This document shows positions 46,248-55,506 of a stretch of DNA of 64,000 bases, one piece after another. Position numbers and translations under genes: made by a program. Every line of letters starts with the position of its first letter. The first letter of the stretch is position 1. This stretch comes from Bremerella sp. P1 (GTDB lineage: Bacteria > Planctomycetota > Planctomycetia > Pirellulales > Pirellulaceae). The stretch covers positions 1,426,001-1,490,000 of the forward strand of contig NZ_CP118164.1 of assembly GCF_028748185.1 (NCBI RefSeq). The letters run 5' to 3'. Under the pieces are notes generated by a model. It saw only the letters and a list, made by a program, of their open reading frames with translations, was not told the origin of the DNA and did no database searches.

Positions 46248-48110
46248 ATGATTGACCCTGCTCGAGTTCGCGCCTGCTACGAAACCGCCAAACAAGATCT
46301 CCTCAAAGAGCGCGATCCATCCGGACATTGGATTGGCGAGCTTTCCACGTCGGCCTTATCGACAGCAACCGCAGTAAGCGCCTTGCAGCTCGCAGTGCGA
46401 AATGGCTCACAATCCAGCAATGCCGATGTGTCACTCATACGTGGGGGTGTCCAGTATCTGCTCGACCATCAAAACACCGACGGTGGGTGGGGCGATACCG
46501 AGCTGAGTTTCTCCAACATTGCCACCACCATGCTGGCCGTTGCTGCCCTGACCCTTACCGGCGATGCCGAGAAAAACCCAAGTGTCCTGTCGGCTGCCAA
46601 CACCTACATCGAAAAGAAAGGTGGCATTCTCGGACTGCGTGCTCGCTATGGGAAAGACAAGACGTTTGCGGTTCCGATTCTAACGAACTACGCGTTGGCC
46701 GGACTGGTCGATTGGAAAGAGGTCGCTCCCCTTCCCTTCGAGGCCGCCGTGCTGCCGCAGTCGTTCTACAAGTTCATTCAGTTGCCGGTCGTCAGCTATG
46801 CGATCCCGGCACTGGTCGCAATCGGCCAAGCTAAGTTCTATCACGACAAGCCCTGGAACCCGGTCATGCGCATGATCCGTGGTGCCATGTTCAACTCGGC
46901 GGCGAAAGTCCTGACCAAGATGCAGCCCGAAAGTGGCGGCTACCTGGAAGCGATCCCACTTACCAGCTTTGTCGTGATGAGCCTGGCCGCTACCGAACGA
47001 GCCAACAGCCAGGTTGCCCAGAATGGTCTTCGTTTCATCCGCGAGAGCGTTCGACCCGACGGAAGCTGGCCTATTGATACGAACCTGGCGACCTGGGTCA
47101 CCACGCTTTCGATCAACGCTCTCTCGGTGCTGGAAGATGACAACTCGCATCTCACGCCGGAATGTCTTGAGTGGCTTTTAGACTGTCAAACCAAGGAAAT
47201 TCATCCGTTTACCGGGGCGGCTCCAGGTGCTTGGGGCTGGACCGATTTAAGTGGCAGCGTCCCCGATGCAGACGATACCCCTGGGGCGCTACTGGCACTA
47301 CGAAAGTTCTACGACCATGGTGACTTCGATTCCGATACGCACAAGCGAATTGAGGAGGCCGCAACGGCCGGCAGCCAATGGCTGATTGACCTGCAAAATC
47401 GTGACCGCGGCTGGCCCACTTTTTGTAGCGGGTGGGGAACACAACCGTTTGATCGCAGTGGGAGCGATATCACCGCCCATGTGATGCGTGGACTGTATGT
47501 GTGGGCCTGGACTTGGGCGCACCTGCGGGTCAATCCACTGGGGACCGGCATGAGTTATCTCACCAAGTATCGTCACGAAGATCATTGGCTTCCACTTTGG
47601 TTTGGCAACCAGGATCGCGAGGAAGAAGACAATCCGATCTACGGCACTTCGAAGGTGCTTTGTTTCTTCCGTGATACGTTTAATCCCGAGATTCCCCTGC
47701 CGGATAAGGTAGCGGAAATTCGTGATAACGCTCTCAACTGGCTTGCGAATCAACAAAATGAAGACGGTGGTTTTGGGGGTGGTCAGGCCGTCAAAGATGC
47801 CACCAATGGACGATATGAAAGCAGCGTCGAGGAGACTTCGCTGGCCATTGAGGGGCTACTCTGCGACAATAAGGGCATAGAAAACTACCCAGGCCTCGAG
47901 AAAGCCGTGGATTGGCTGTGTCGTCGGGTCGAGGAAAATTCTCATATCGAATGTTCGCCAATCGGTTTTTACTTCTCTAAGCTGTGGTATTATGAAAAGC
48001 TCTACCCGCGGATCATGACGGTCAGTGCGCTGGCCCATGTATGCCGAGCGTATGATGCCAATGTGCGCGGCAATGCCCTTAGCGGAAGTGGAACGAGAGA
48101 ATCGAGTTAA
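46248..48110 (+). CDS. Second class II terpene cyclase (squalene-hopene cyclase superfamily), unknown product
   Basis: The 620-residue protein is built of alpha-alpha barrels with QW-type repeats (for example HQNTDGGWGDTEL, ESVRPDGSWPIDT, LQNRDRGWPTF, NQQNEDGGFGGGQ). The acid motif is VPDADDTPGALLAL, with Asp340, Asp342 and Asp343, which fits the proton-donating DxDD of squalene-hopene and sporulenol-type cyclases. Identity to the Shc at 24632 looks low, so it is a separate cyclase. The start at ATG 46248 lacks a clear RBS. The next gene starts 12 bases after it and encodes a polyprenyl synthase, so it may cyclise a linear polyprene rather than squalene. No signal peptide. Confidence 0.88.
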   Translation: MIDPARVRACYETAKQDLLKERDPSGHWIGELSTSALSTATAVSALQLAVRNGSQSSNADVSLIRGGVQYLLDHQNTDGGWGDTELSFSNIATTMLAVAALTLTGDAEKNPSVLSAANTYIEKKGGILGLRARYGKDKTFAVPILTNYALAGLVDWKEVAPLPFEAAVLPQSFYKFIQLPVVSYAIPALVAIGQAKFYHDKPWNPVMRMIRGAMFNSAAKVLTKMQPESGGYLEAIPLTSFVVMSLAATERANSQVAQNGLRFIRESVRPDGSWPIDTNLATWVTTLSINALSVLEDDNSHLTPECLEWLLDCQTKEIHPFTGAAPGAWGWTDLSGSVPDADDTPGALLALRKFYDHGDFDSDTHKRIEEAATAGSQWLIDLQNRDRGWPTFCSGWGTQPFDRSGSDITAHVMRGLYVWAWTWAHLRVNPLGTGMSYLTKYRHEDHWLPLWFGNQDREEEDNPIYGTSKVLCFFRDTFNPEIPLPDKVAEIRDNALNWLANQQNEDGGFGGGQAVKDATNGRYESSVEETSLAIEGLLCDNKGIENYPGLEKAVDWLCRRVEENSHIECSPIGFYFSKLWYYEKLYPRIMTVSALAHVCRAYDANVRGNALSGSGTRESS

Positions 48111-48122
48111 GCAACCTTGCCT

Positions 48123-49970
48123 ATGCCTTCCCCCTCCCAGCCTGAATCAAACGGTGGTGCCAAGAAGCGGGTTTCCCGCCGCCGCAAGACTGCCCACCTG
48201 AAGCAAGTCCCTGATCGCTTGGCGCTGCGCGAAGAGATCCGGGATCGTTGTTATCAGATCTGCGAGAAGCTCGACAAATCGCGCCCTCTCTCCAAAGACG
48301 AAATGGAGAAGCTCACCCGCGCACTGCTCGAGGACATGAACCTGCCCGAGTCGTACGTCGGCTGGACGCTGGTGATGATGACATCCGCCTTCTGGCGCGA
48401 TCAGGTCTCGGCCATTCCACCAGAAAGAAGACTCTTTCTGCTGCCACATTGCTTAAAGCATGCCGAGGGTTGCCCGGCCGACTACGATCAGTTCGGTCTC
48501 GACTGCAAGACCTGCGGAGCATGTAGCATCGCCGACTACCGTACCCAAGCCGAAGAACTGGGCTACCGGGTTCTCGTCGCCGAAGGCTCGCCAATCGTGA
48601 TGAAGATCCTGGTGAGCGGCTACGTCGATGCCGTTGTCGGCGTGGCGTGCCTGAACGTACTCGAGAAGGCTTTCGATAAGATCCTACTCGCTGGCATTCC
48701 CTGCATGGCCGTGCCGCTGCATTCCAGCGACTGCCGCAACACGTCGGTCGACGAACAGTGGGTCTTCGATATGATCCACCTGCCGCACCGCGAACCACAG
48801 CAAAAGACGGCGACTTACGTCCACCTGATGCGCGCCGCTCAGGAAATGTTCGATCGCCAAGAGCTAACCCGTTTGATCGCCCCTCAGCGGCAAACGGATG
48901 CGACCACCAATGCCGAGTTGGTCGATCTACCGAACATCGATCCGATTGCTGCGACCGAACGACTAGCCATCGATTTCATTGGCCGTGGTGGTAAGTACTC
49001 GCGGCCGTTTACAACGCTTGCCGTCTACGACTCTCTAACCGGCGGACAGGGCACGTCGCCCGATGGAGCCGCCCACGTCGCTGGCTATAGCGATGCGGTC
49101 AAGCGCAGTGCACTCGCAATTGAAACGTTCCATAAAGCTTCGCTCGTCCATGACGACATCGAAGACGACGACGAGTTCCGCTACGGCGAACCGACCGTCC
49201 ATCGCCAGTTCGGCATATCGACCGGGATCAACCTGGGCGACTACATGATCGGGCTCGGCTATCGCCTGGTTAGCCGCGAAGTCAAAACACTTGGTGCAGA
49301 AGTCGTCGCCAAAATCGTCGACCAACTGGCCGAAGCACACATGCGTCTCTCGGAAGGCCAAGGGGCCGAACTGATGTGGCGTGACTCAGCCAGCAAAGAG
49401 TTGACGCCGATCGACGCGTTGAAAATATATGCGTTGAAAACTTCCCCGGCGTTCGAGGCCGCCCTGCACTGCGGTATCGCGTTGGCCAAGACGCGGGAGG
49501 ATTACCGTGACGAGATGCGGAAGTTTGCCCGTCATGTGGGTGTCGCTTTCCAGATCTTGAACGACCTGAAAGACTGGCTTGGCGATTCCGACAACAAACT
49601 ATCTGCCGGTAACGACATCATCGGCGGCCGCCCGACGGTGCTGTGGGCTTTGGCTCTGCAGAACCTGAAGGAAGATCGCAAAAACGAACTTATTCAGATT
49701 GCGAACGATCCCGATTTAACCGCCGCCGCGAAGATTCAGCGGGTGCGAAGCCTTTACCTCGAAGGAGGCGTTTTCGAGGCCGCACAACAGCTGGTCGAAA
49801 AATATCGAGCAAAAGCGGAAGAAATCGCCGATGAAATCGACCCTGAACCCTTCCGACGATTGTTGTATTATCTAGTCGATTCGATTTTGGAAACGACCGA
49901 GGAGCACAAACCAACGATCGTCATTCCAACCACCCAACTCGAATTCCCCTTGGCCGCGCCCACCTCCTAG
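48123..49970 (+). CDS. Fusion of DUF116 domain with polyprenyl diphosphate synthase
   Basis: The 615-residue protein has two domains. Residues about 35-245 match DUF116, with Cys110, Cys117 and the triplet Cys128, Cys131, Cys134 (CKTCGAC), which may bind a metal or cluster. Residues about 280-600 form an all-helical isoprenyl synthase. The first Asp-rich motif is HDDIEDDDE (Asp344 to Asp350), with GRGGKYSRPF before it and GINLGDYMIGLG after it. The second motif is NDLKDW (Asn480 to Trp485), where the first Asp is replaced by Asn. It would elongate farnesyl-type diphosphates. The gene is 12 bases after the cyclase gene and 65 bases before a chorismate-lyase-like gene. The start could also be TTG 48117. 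Confidence 0.88.
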   Translation: MPSPSQPESNGGAKKRVSRRRKTAHLKQVPDRLALREEIRDRCYQICEKLDKSRPLSKDEMEKLTRALLEDMNLPESYVGWTLVMMTSAFWRDQVSAIPPERRLFLLPHCLKHAEGCPADYDQFGLDCKTCGACSIADYRTQAEELGYRVLVAEGSPIVMKILVSGYVDAVVGVACLNVLEKAFDKILLAGIPCMAVPLHSSDCRNTSVDEQWVFDMIHLPHREPQQKTATYVHLMRAAQEMFDRQELTRLIAPQRQTDATTNAELVDLPNIDPIAATERLAIDFIGRGGKYSRPFTTLAVYDSLTGGQGTSPDGAAHVAGYSDAVKRSALAIETFHKASLVHDDIEDDDEFRYGEPTVHRQFGISTGINLGDYMIGLGYRLVSREVKTLGAEVVAKIVDQLAEAHMRLSEGQGAELMWRDSASKELTPIDALKIYALKTSPAFEAALHCGIALAKTREDYRDEMRKFARHVGVAFQILNDLKDWLGDSDNKLSAGNDIIGGRPTVLWALALQNLKEDRKNELIQIANDPDLTAAAKIQRVRSLYLEGGVFEAAQQLVEKYRAKAEEIADEIDPEPFRRLLYYLVDSILETTEEHKPTIVIPTTQLEFPLAAPTS

Positions 49971-50035
49971 CCCCACCTGATCGATCCCGTTGGCCAACTC
50001 AAGTTTCGTTTCCCTTTGCAGCAAAAGGAACCGAC

Positions 50036-50581
50036 GTGAAACCGTCTCGCCATACGATGCCTGAGCTTAGCCAGCTGATCGCCCTCTTTTATGATAAGCC
50101 TGAGGAACTAGGGCAATTCGAAGAAGTCTCTGCCCAGCAGACGCCTGCTCCGTTTCATCAGTTGCTCGCCCACAACGAACACATGACGGTCACCGTCGAG
50201 AAGTTCCACGGTTGCAACGTCGACGTGAAGGTTCTCGAGAAGCGAACCGAAGGGCAGTACTACTCGCGAAAGATTCTGCTCACACGGCAGAGTGACGGCA
50301 AGGTCGTGCAGTATGGAATCGTCCGCTTGAATTGCGACTTCCTGGACGAAGAGCCTGCCAACGAAATCAAGAGTGAACGCATTCCGCTGGGCCGCGTCCT
50401 GATCGAGCACGACGTTCTGCGAGAAGTTCAACTGACCTGCCTGTGGCACATTCAACCGGCCGCAGAACTTCGCCAATTGATGGGTCTCGAGCCGAACGAA
50501 ACCGTCTACGGACGAACGGCTCTGATCTACTGCAACGGCGAGCCAGCCGTTGAACTGCTGGAAATCGTAACCCGCGACTAA
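50036..50581 (+). CDS. Chorismate lyase/UTRA-fold protein
   Basis: The 181-residue protein fits the fold of chorismate pyruvate-lyase (UbiC) and UTRA domains. YYSRKILLTRQSDG matches the strand with the substrate-binding Arg, LGRVLIEHDVLREVQLTC is the central part, and VYGRTALIYCNGEPAVELLEIV parallels the UbiC ending with its Glu. True UbiC releases 4-hydroxybenzoate from chorismate. Whether these residues suffice here is unsure. The GTG at 50036 has AAAGGA six bases upstream; ATG 50057 is the alternative. As third gene behind a cyclase and a polyprenyl synthase, it could supply an aromatic head group. No UbiA-type prenyltransferase is in the window. Confidence 0.65.
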   Translation: MKPSRHTMPELSQLIALFYDKPEELGQFEEVSAQQTPAPFHQLLAHNEHMTVTVEKFHGCNVDVKVLEKRTEGQYYSRKILLTRQSDGKVVQYGIVRLNCDFLDEEPANEIKSERIPLGRVLIEHDVLREVQLTCLWHIQPAAELRQLMGLEPNETVYGRTALIYCNGEPAVELLEIVTRD

Positions 50582-50589
50582 AATCCTTC

Positions 50590-51981
50590 TTACGCGACCG
50601 GCTTACGCAGCTCTGCCAATTGCTTGGAAATAGGCTTCCAAGCAACATCCTGTGGCAAGCAACTTTCTTTGGCGGCCAGGGCCGCGGTTACCCCGGCGGC
50701 TTCTCCCATAGCCACCGCATTCCCGGTCACGCGGTAGCTGGCATGCGCGAAGAAGTCGCCACTGATACAGCGGCCCGCCATCATCAGTCCGTCGACGTCC
50801 GATGCAATGAGTGCCCGCAGCGGAATATCAAATGGCTTGGCTTTGACGCCTTGGCCGCTGTAAGCAGCCTTCTTGTTTTCCTCTCGGGTCGCCGCGTGAA
50901 TATCAACACTGAACTCGCTGCGGCAGATGGCGTCTTCATGTCGGGCACCTTCGCGGACATCATCGACCGTCACAAAGTAGCGACCCTTGATGCGTCGCCC
51001 ATCACGCACGCCGATCTGCTCGGCCGTAGTTACCAGGCGGCAGTCGCCCCAGGCACCACCCAGCCCCTTGAGCCCTCGGCAAATATCGTACAACTCGCGG
51101 CGAGCACGAATGGTTGCCTCGGTGACGGCCCCGGCGTCGAACGGACGCACGCCGTACTCGTGATTCATCATCACTGCGGCGACACTGCCTCCCATGTACC
51201 AGAGTGTTGGTTTGGCGTACGAAGGGTCAATACCGGCCTTCTGGATGAATGCTCGGAACTCGTCCTTCGTCTGACCACCCTTGAGCCGGTCGAATTGCTG
51301 CAGTGCTTCAGGGCTGGCCGTGATGATTCCCATCAACGACATCGGCTGACAGGGGCAATCCTCTTCGCGACCGAACTCCCACTTACAGCCCGCCAATGCC
51401 CCGACATCACCATCGCCGGTCGTATCGACCACTGTATTGGCTCGCCAGGCCTGACGCCCCGACTTCGACTCGGTAATCACACCACGTACTCGATTAGCCG
51501 AATCCTTCTCGACGGCCACAATTCGCGTGTGATACTGCACTTTGATCTTGTTCTCGTCACACAACTCTTCGAGCAGCACCTTCATGCTCTCGACATCGTA
51601 GATGTAATTCTTCTTGCCGCTGTGCCGAACGGCATCCATCTGTTCGAGTCGACGAGGAAGCTCGGCATTAAGGCCCGGCTTTTCGGCATCCATCACGTAT
51701 GAAAGCATCCCGCTGGTCCATACGCCCCCCAGACAACCATGCGCTTCAAGCACTCGCACCGAGGCCCCGGTTCGCGCGGCGCTGATCGCTGTCGCGATGC
51801 CCGCCGGTCCACCACCGCAAACCAACACGTCGGTCGTATCCGCCACGGGAATTGTTCGCTGCGGCTCGGTAAGCTGATTCGGCGAATCACCGCCGGCATC
51901 GGCCCCATGTAATGCGGCCGGCAAGAGAACGCCTGATACGGAAGCGGCTAGAATCTGACGACGGGAAAGGGCACTGGTCAT
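50590..51981 (-). CDS. Secreted FAD-dependent oxidoreductase with Tat signal
   Basis: The 463-residue protein begins at ATG 51981 with a twin-arginine signal (SRRQILAASVSGVLLPAAL). The mature part has the FAD motif DVLVCGGGPAGIATAISAAR, then GCLGGVWTSGML, TVVDTTGDGDVGALAGC and, at the C-terminus, DGLMMAGRCISGDFFAHAS. This is the FAD-dependent oxidoreductase family (PF12831-like) that is highly expanded in Planctomycetes. The substrate is unknown. Secretion in folded form by Tat fits a bound flavin. It is convergent with the chorismate-lyase-like gene, with only eight bases between the stops. Confidence 0.88.
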   Translation of the reverse strand: MTSALSRRQILAASVSGVLLPAALHGADAGGDSPNQLTEPQRTIPVADTTDVLVCGGGPAGIATAISAARTGASVRVLEAHGCLGGVWTSGMLSYVMDAEKPGLNAELPRRLEQMDAVRHSGKKNYIYDVESMKVLLEELCDENKIKVQYHTRIVAVEKDSANRVRGVITESKSGRQAWRANTVVDTTGDGDVGALAGCKWEFGREEDCPCQPMSLMGIITASPEALQQFDRLKGGQTKDEFRAFIQKAGIDPSYAKPTLWYMGGSVAAVMMNHEYGVRPFDAGAVTEATIRARRELYDICRGLKGLGGAWGDCRLVTTAEQIGVRDGRRIKGRYFVTVDDVREGARHEDAICRSEFSVDIHAATREENKKAAYSGQGVKAKPFDIPLRALIASDVDGLMMAGRCISGDFFAHASYRVTGNAVAMGEAAGVTAALAAKESCLPQDVAWKPISKQLAELRKPVA

Positions 51982-52244
51982 GAAGAACTCTCTCGTGAAG
52001 AGGTGGCAGGAAGCGTCATCCAAAGGGGGGAGACAGGCTGAATGACGCGTTCTAGTCTAACAATCCCGGTAGGGAATCTCCAACGCAAAACCAACTTCCC
52101 AAACCGCCTAAACTCCGAGGAAAAGTGCCCAACTCGGTCTGGTATCGCGCTATCGCGGCGTTTAGAATGGGCCGATAGTTGTTCAACCAACTGTCTTCTC
52201 AACGTGTTTTGCCCGCCCCACTCCACCATGAAGGCCGCATACCC

Positions 52245-52469
52245 ATGAGATACGTGGTATGGCTACTGGTCGTAGCCCTCATCATCCTCCATCAAGATCT
52301 TTGGTACTGGGACGATCGCACCTTGGTTTGGGGCTTCATGCCGATCACGCTCCTGTGGCAAGCCGGCATTTCAATCGGAGCAGGCCTCGTGTGGTTTCTG
52401 GCCACCATCTTTGCCTGGCCAACCGACTTGATTGAAGAGACCCAACAGGAAGTGGAAGGGGGCGAATAA
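52245..52469 (+). CDS. DUF3311 small membrane protein, symporter partner
   Basis: The 74-residue protein has two hydrophobic helices. RYVVWLLVVALIILHQDLWYW and WGFMPITLLWQAGISIGAGL match DUF3311, which nearly always precedes a sodium:solute symporter gene. It starts at ATG 52245 and its stop overlaps the symporter start by one base. It may be a small subunit or assembly factor of the symporter. The longer upstream frame from 52179 has no signal-like features. Confidence 0.85.
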   Translation: MRYVVWLLVVALIILHQDLWYWDDRTLVWGFMPITLLWQAGISIGAGLVWFLATIFAWPTDLIEETQQEVEGGE

Positions 52470-54493
52470 TGGTACCGTTGATTGTCATCTGCGTTTATCT
52501 CTTGTTGCTGTTGGGCCTGGGTATCTTCGCGAGCACCTTGTTCCGGGGTTCCAGCCAAGACTATATGCTGGCCAGTCACTCGATTGGTCCGTTCCTGCTG
52601 TTGATGAGCTTATTCGGCACCACCATGACGGCATTCGCGCTGGTTGGTTCGACCGGTGAAGCCTATGCCGAAGGTGTCGGTGTGTACGGCTTGCTTGCTT
52701 CCTCCAGCGGTATTATTCACTCGCTCTGCTTCTTCGTGCTGGGTATCAAGCTTTGGTCCCTGGGCAAGAAGTATGGATACACGACCCAAATTCAATTCTT
52801 TCGAGACCGCCTGCAAAGCGATAAGATCGGCATTTTGCTGTTTCCGATTCTCGTCGGTCTGGTGATCCCCTACCTGCTGATCGGTGTGATGGCTTCGGGA
52901 ACGGTGATCAGCGCGGTGAGCGAAGGCGCCTTCTCGAACATGTTTGCTCAGTACGACTACGGTGTACCGAACTGGCTGGGCAGCCTGGTCATTTCGATCG
53001 TCGTGCTGATCTACGTTTTCTTTGGTGGCATGCGTGGAACGGCGTGGGCCAATGCTTTCCAGACGATCGTATTCATGATCTTGGGGATCATCACCTTCTG
53101 GGTCATTTCTAGCACCTTGGGCGGTGTTCAATCAGCGTCCGAAGCCGTTGAGAAACGCAACCCTTCCAAACTGATGCGATCGGTTGCCGAGTCGGACGAA
53201 CAAAAGTACGAGAAAGCGTTCGCCACGTGGCGATCGCTGGCCGAGTACAACTACGCCAACAAGAAGGCCGATGGCAATCTGCTGACGGCTGAGCAAAAGG
53301 AAAAAGCCGTCGCGGACTACAAGGGTCCGCCTATCGGTAACTGGAAAGCCCGAGCCGAAGCCAACTTGGCTGTGGCCAACAACCTGATCGATCTGACGGT
53401 CGCCGAAAAGAACGATTCGTACATAGAACAAGACGACCGTGCCATGCCCGAGGAGAAGCCTGAGTGGTGGGATAAGGAAGTCATGACCGGCCACGAGCTG
53501 AACGAGTTCCACCGCAACGAAGCAGCCGTTCTTCAGGCCTACAGCGATCCGATCTACAACAAGAACATGGGTCACCCCAACGAGCTGATCAATCCCGATA
53601 AGCCAGAACTGGGAACCAAGTGGACCCGCAAACGGACCGCTGGTGTTTATCGTGCCACGAAGTGGTCTCCCGAGGAACCACGCGGCATGTCCATGCTGGT
53701 ATTCATTACCTACATGTTCATTCCGCTTTCGGTTGGCATGTTCCCGCACTTGTTCCAGCACTGGCTGACAGCCAAGAGCGCCCAAAGCTTTAAGCTTCCG
53801 GTGGTTGCCCACCCGCTGTTCATTGCCATTGTCTGGATCCCATGCGTTCTGGTTGGTGTCTGGGCGACTTCCGCAGTGGTACCTGGTACCGAACGGGCAC
53901 TGATTCCGCCGCACTTTAACCCCAACGCAGTGTTGCCGTTTATGGTGGCCAACATGAGTGGGCCATTTTTGAGCGGTCTGCTCACCGCCGGCGTTCTGGC
54001 GGCGATCATGTCATCGCTCGACAGCCAGTTCCTCTGTATCGGCACGATGTTCACAGAAGATATCGTCGTGCATTACGGTGGCAAGAAGCGATTCAGCGAC
54101 AAACAGGTGGTGATTATCGCTCGCTGCTTCATAATCGCGATCGTGGCGATCACGTACATCCTCAGCCTGTACGAACCACGCCGTGTGTTTACGCTGGGTG
54201 TGTGGACGTTCAGTGGGTTCTCAAGCTTGTTCCCGCTGGTCTTCGCTGCACTCTACTGGAAGCGTCTCACCAAGGCAGGGGCCTATGCTTGTGTGATTAC
54301 CGCGATCAGCCTGTGGTGCCTGTTCTTCTACATGAGCGACATGGCCTTGAATCCGCACTTCACCGTCTTCGGTATGATGCCTGTGGCAACGATGGTGCCG
54401 GCGGCAGCGATCGCGATGATTGTCGTTTCGCTAATGACTCAGCCGCCCAGCGAAGAGCACTTGGAGCGTTTCTTCCCCAAGAAGGGACTGTAG
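52469..54493 (+). CDS. Sodium:solute symporter with a large soluble insertion
   Basis: The 674-residue protein is an SSS-family transporter. Helices with [20 protein letters not shown] and [18 protein letters not shown] match family motifs. It takes up an unidentified solute using the sodium gradient. Between two helices, residues about 220-405 form a polar, charged insertion (for example [20 protein letters not shown]), which most SSS members lack. The insertion is probably on one face of the membrane. The gene is coupled with the DUF3311 gene and ended by a strong terminator. Confidence 0.88.
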   Translation: MVPLIVICVYLLLLLGLGIFASTLFRGSSQDYMLASHSIGPFLLLMSLFGTTMTAFALVGSTGEAYAEGVGVYGLLASSSGIIHSLCFFVLGIKLWSLGKKYGYTTQIQFFRDRLQSDKIGILLFPILVGLVIPYLLIGVMASGTVISAVSEGAFSNMFAQYDYGVPNWLGSLVISIVVLIYVFFGGMRGTAWANAFQTIVFMILGIITFWVISSTLGGVQSASEAVEKRNPSKLMRSVAESDEQKYEKAFATWRSLAEYNYANKKADGNLLTAEQKEKAVADYKGPPIGNWKARAEANLAVANNLIDLTVAEKNDSYIEQDDRAMPEEKPEWWDKEVMTGHELNEFHRNEAAVLQAYSDPIYNKNMGHPNELINPDKPELGTKWTRKRTAGVYRATKWSPEEPRGMSMLVFITYMFIPLSVGMFPHLFQHWLTAKSAQSFKLPVVAHPLFIAIVWIPCVLVGVWATSAVVPGTERALIPPHFNPNAVLPFMVANMSGPFLSGLLTAGVLAAIMSSLDSQFLCIGTMFTEDIVVHYGGKKRFSDKQVVIIARCFIIAIVAITYILSLYEPRRVFTLGVWTFSGFSSLFPLVFAALYWKRLTKAGAYACVITAISLWCLFFYMSDMALNPHFTVFGMMPVATMVPAAAIAMIVVSLMTQPPSEEHLERFFPKKGL

Positions 54494-54551
54494 ACGTCCG
54501 GCAGCTTAGCAAGCCGTCGTTTGATCGATACGCAGATAGAAAACCCAACGC

Positions 54552-54586
54552 AATCGGGAGGTCTTCGGGCCTCCCGATTCTTTTTA
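54552..54586 (+). terminator. Strong rho-independent terminator after the symporter
   Basis: A perfect 10-bp stem (AATCGGGAGG at 54552-54561 with CCTCCCGATT at 54570-54579) is followed by CTTTTTAG. It is 58 bases after the symporter stop. Confidence 0.92.
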
Positions 54587-54610
54587 GGCGAAGTCACTTG
54601 AACATGGCGA

Positions 54611-55171
54611 TTACAAGTCGATCTTGACGTCCAGGTGATACAACGTCTGATTTGTACCAGGCTTCTTCAGGTGGAACTGATATAGGTACCTCGCAAAATT
54701 GACATGGGCCATTACGGCCATCTCGAGAACCGATTCGCCCATGAATGAATCGGTGGTTCCTTTCTCGGGGATCAGTGCCAACAAGTGGGGAAGCTTCGAG
54801 AGGTCAGCATCGCTGTCGATTCGGTAACCGCCCTCGAAGTCGCCTGACAGACTCACGGCGATGTCATTGAAGATGAGCCCCTGTCCTGCCAAGGCACGAT
54901 TGATCTTCAAGATGTTATCCGCGATCAATTGCCCCGCCGCCGAGCCGAGCCCTTGCAGCGGCTTCGAGACAATATCCGCCACCGTCACCACGCTACCTGC
55001 GCTGGCACCAATCAGAAGCTTGACTCCTTGTTTGGTGATTTGCTTGACCACGGCTTTCGCAGCTGCTTCCTTCGCTTTGCTCTCTAACTTTGGATCTCCT
55101 TCGAACCAGCCGCTGTAAGTCCGAGCATACTTCAGCTTTTCGCATCTGGCCGTTATTTCGTAACCAATCAC
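54611..55171 (-). CDS. Hypothetical protein of 186 residues
   Basis: I do not recognise this protein. The N-terminus is polar, followed by a small Ala/Lys-rich helix (SKAKEAAAKAVVKQITKQGV) and a moderately hydrophobic stretch (LLIGASAGSVVTVADIV). The C-terminal half has VSLSGDFEGGYRIDSDADL and MAHVNFARYLYQFHLKK. No signal peptide, catalytic motif or repeat is seen. It is convergent with the symporter. Coding potential is supported by length, ordinary composition and lack of a competing frame. Confidence 0.6.
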   Translation of the reverse strand: MIGYEITARCEKLKYARTYSGWFEGDPKLESKAKEAAAKAVVKQITKQGVKLLIGASAGSVVTVADIVSKPLQGLGSAAGQLIADNILKINRALAGQGLIFNDIAVSLSGDFEGGYRIDSDADLSKLPHLLALIPEKGTTDSFMGESVLEMAVMAHVNFARYLYQFHLKKPGTNQTLYHLDVKIDL

Positions 55172-55506
55172 GGTAAGTTCTCCCCCGTATTTGGAACACG
55201 TGAATAGAGTTGTGTCTTTTCGAGAAGCAAATGGGATAAGGTCATCCAGAGGATGACTGGCACATCGATCCGATCAGAACGGCCAATGCATTGAAAATGG
55301 CGGTCGCTGGGTTTCGAATCTCGCCTTAACAACTTAGTTGTCACTCAAGAGGGGCTAACGTTGCCAAGAATCTCGTGAGATCGCTGTAAAAGCTGAGAAT
55401 TGAGCAATATCAGGGGTTTAAAACACCTAGAAGAGAGATGATTTTTTGACAGGCACTGCGCCAAAAGACTTCGCTGGAGCAACAACTCATGCGATCTGTC
55501 TGCAGC
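55172..55506. other. Intergenic region, AT-richer, nothing recognised
   Basis: About 335 bases between two minus-strand genes. It is visibly more AT-rich than its flanks (for example 55301-55460). It presumably holds the promoter of the 186-residue gene. I see no gene, repeat or RNA in it. Confidence 0.4.
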
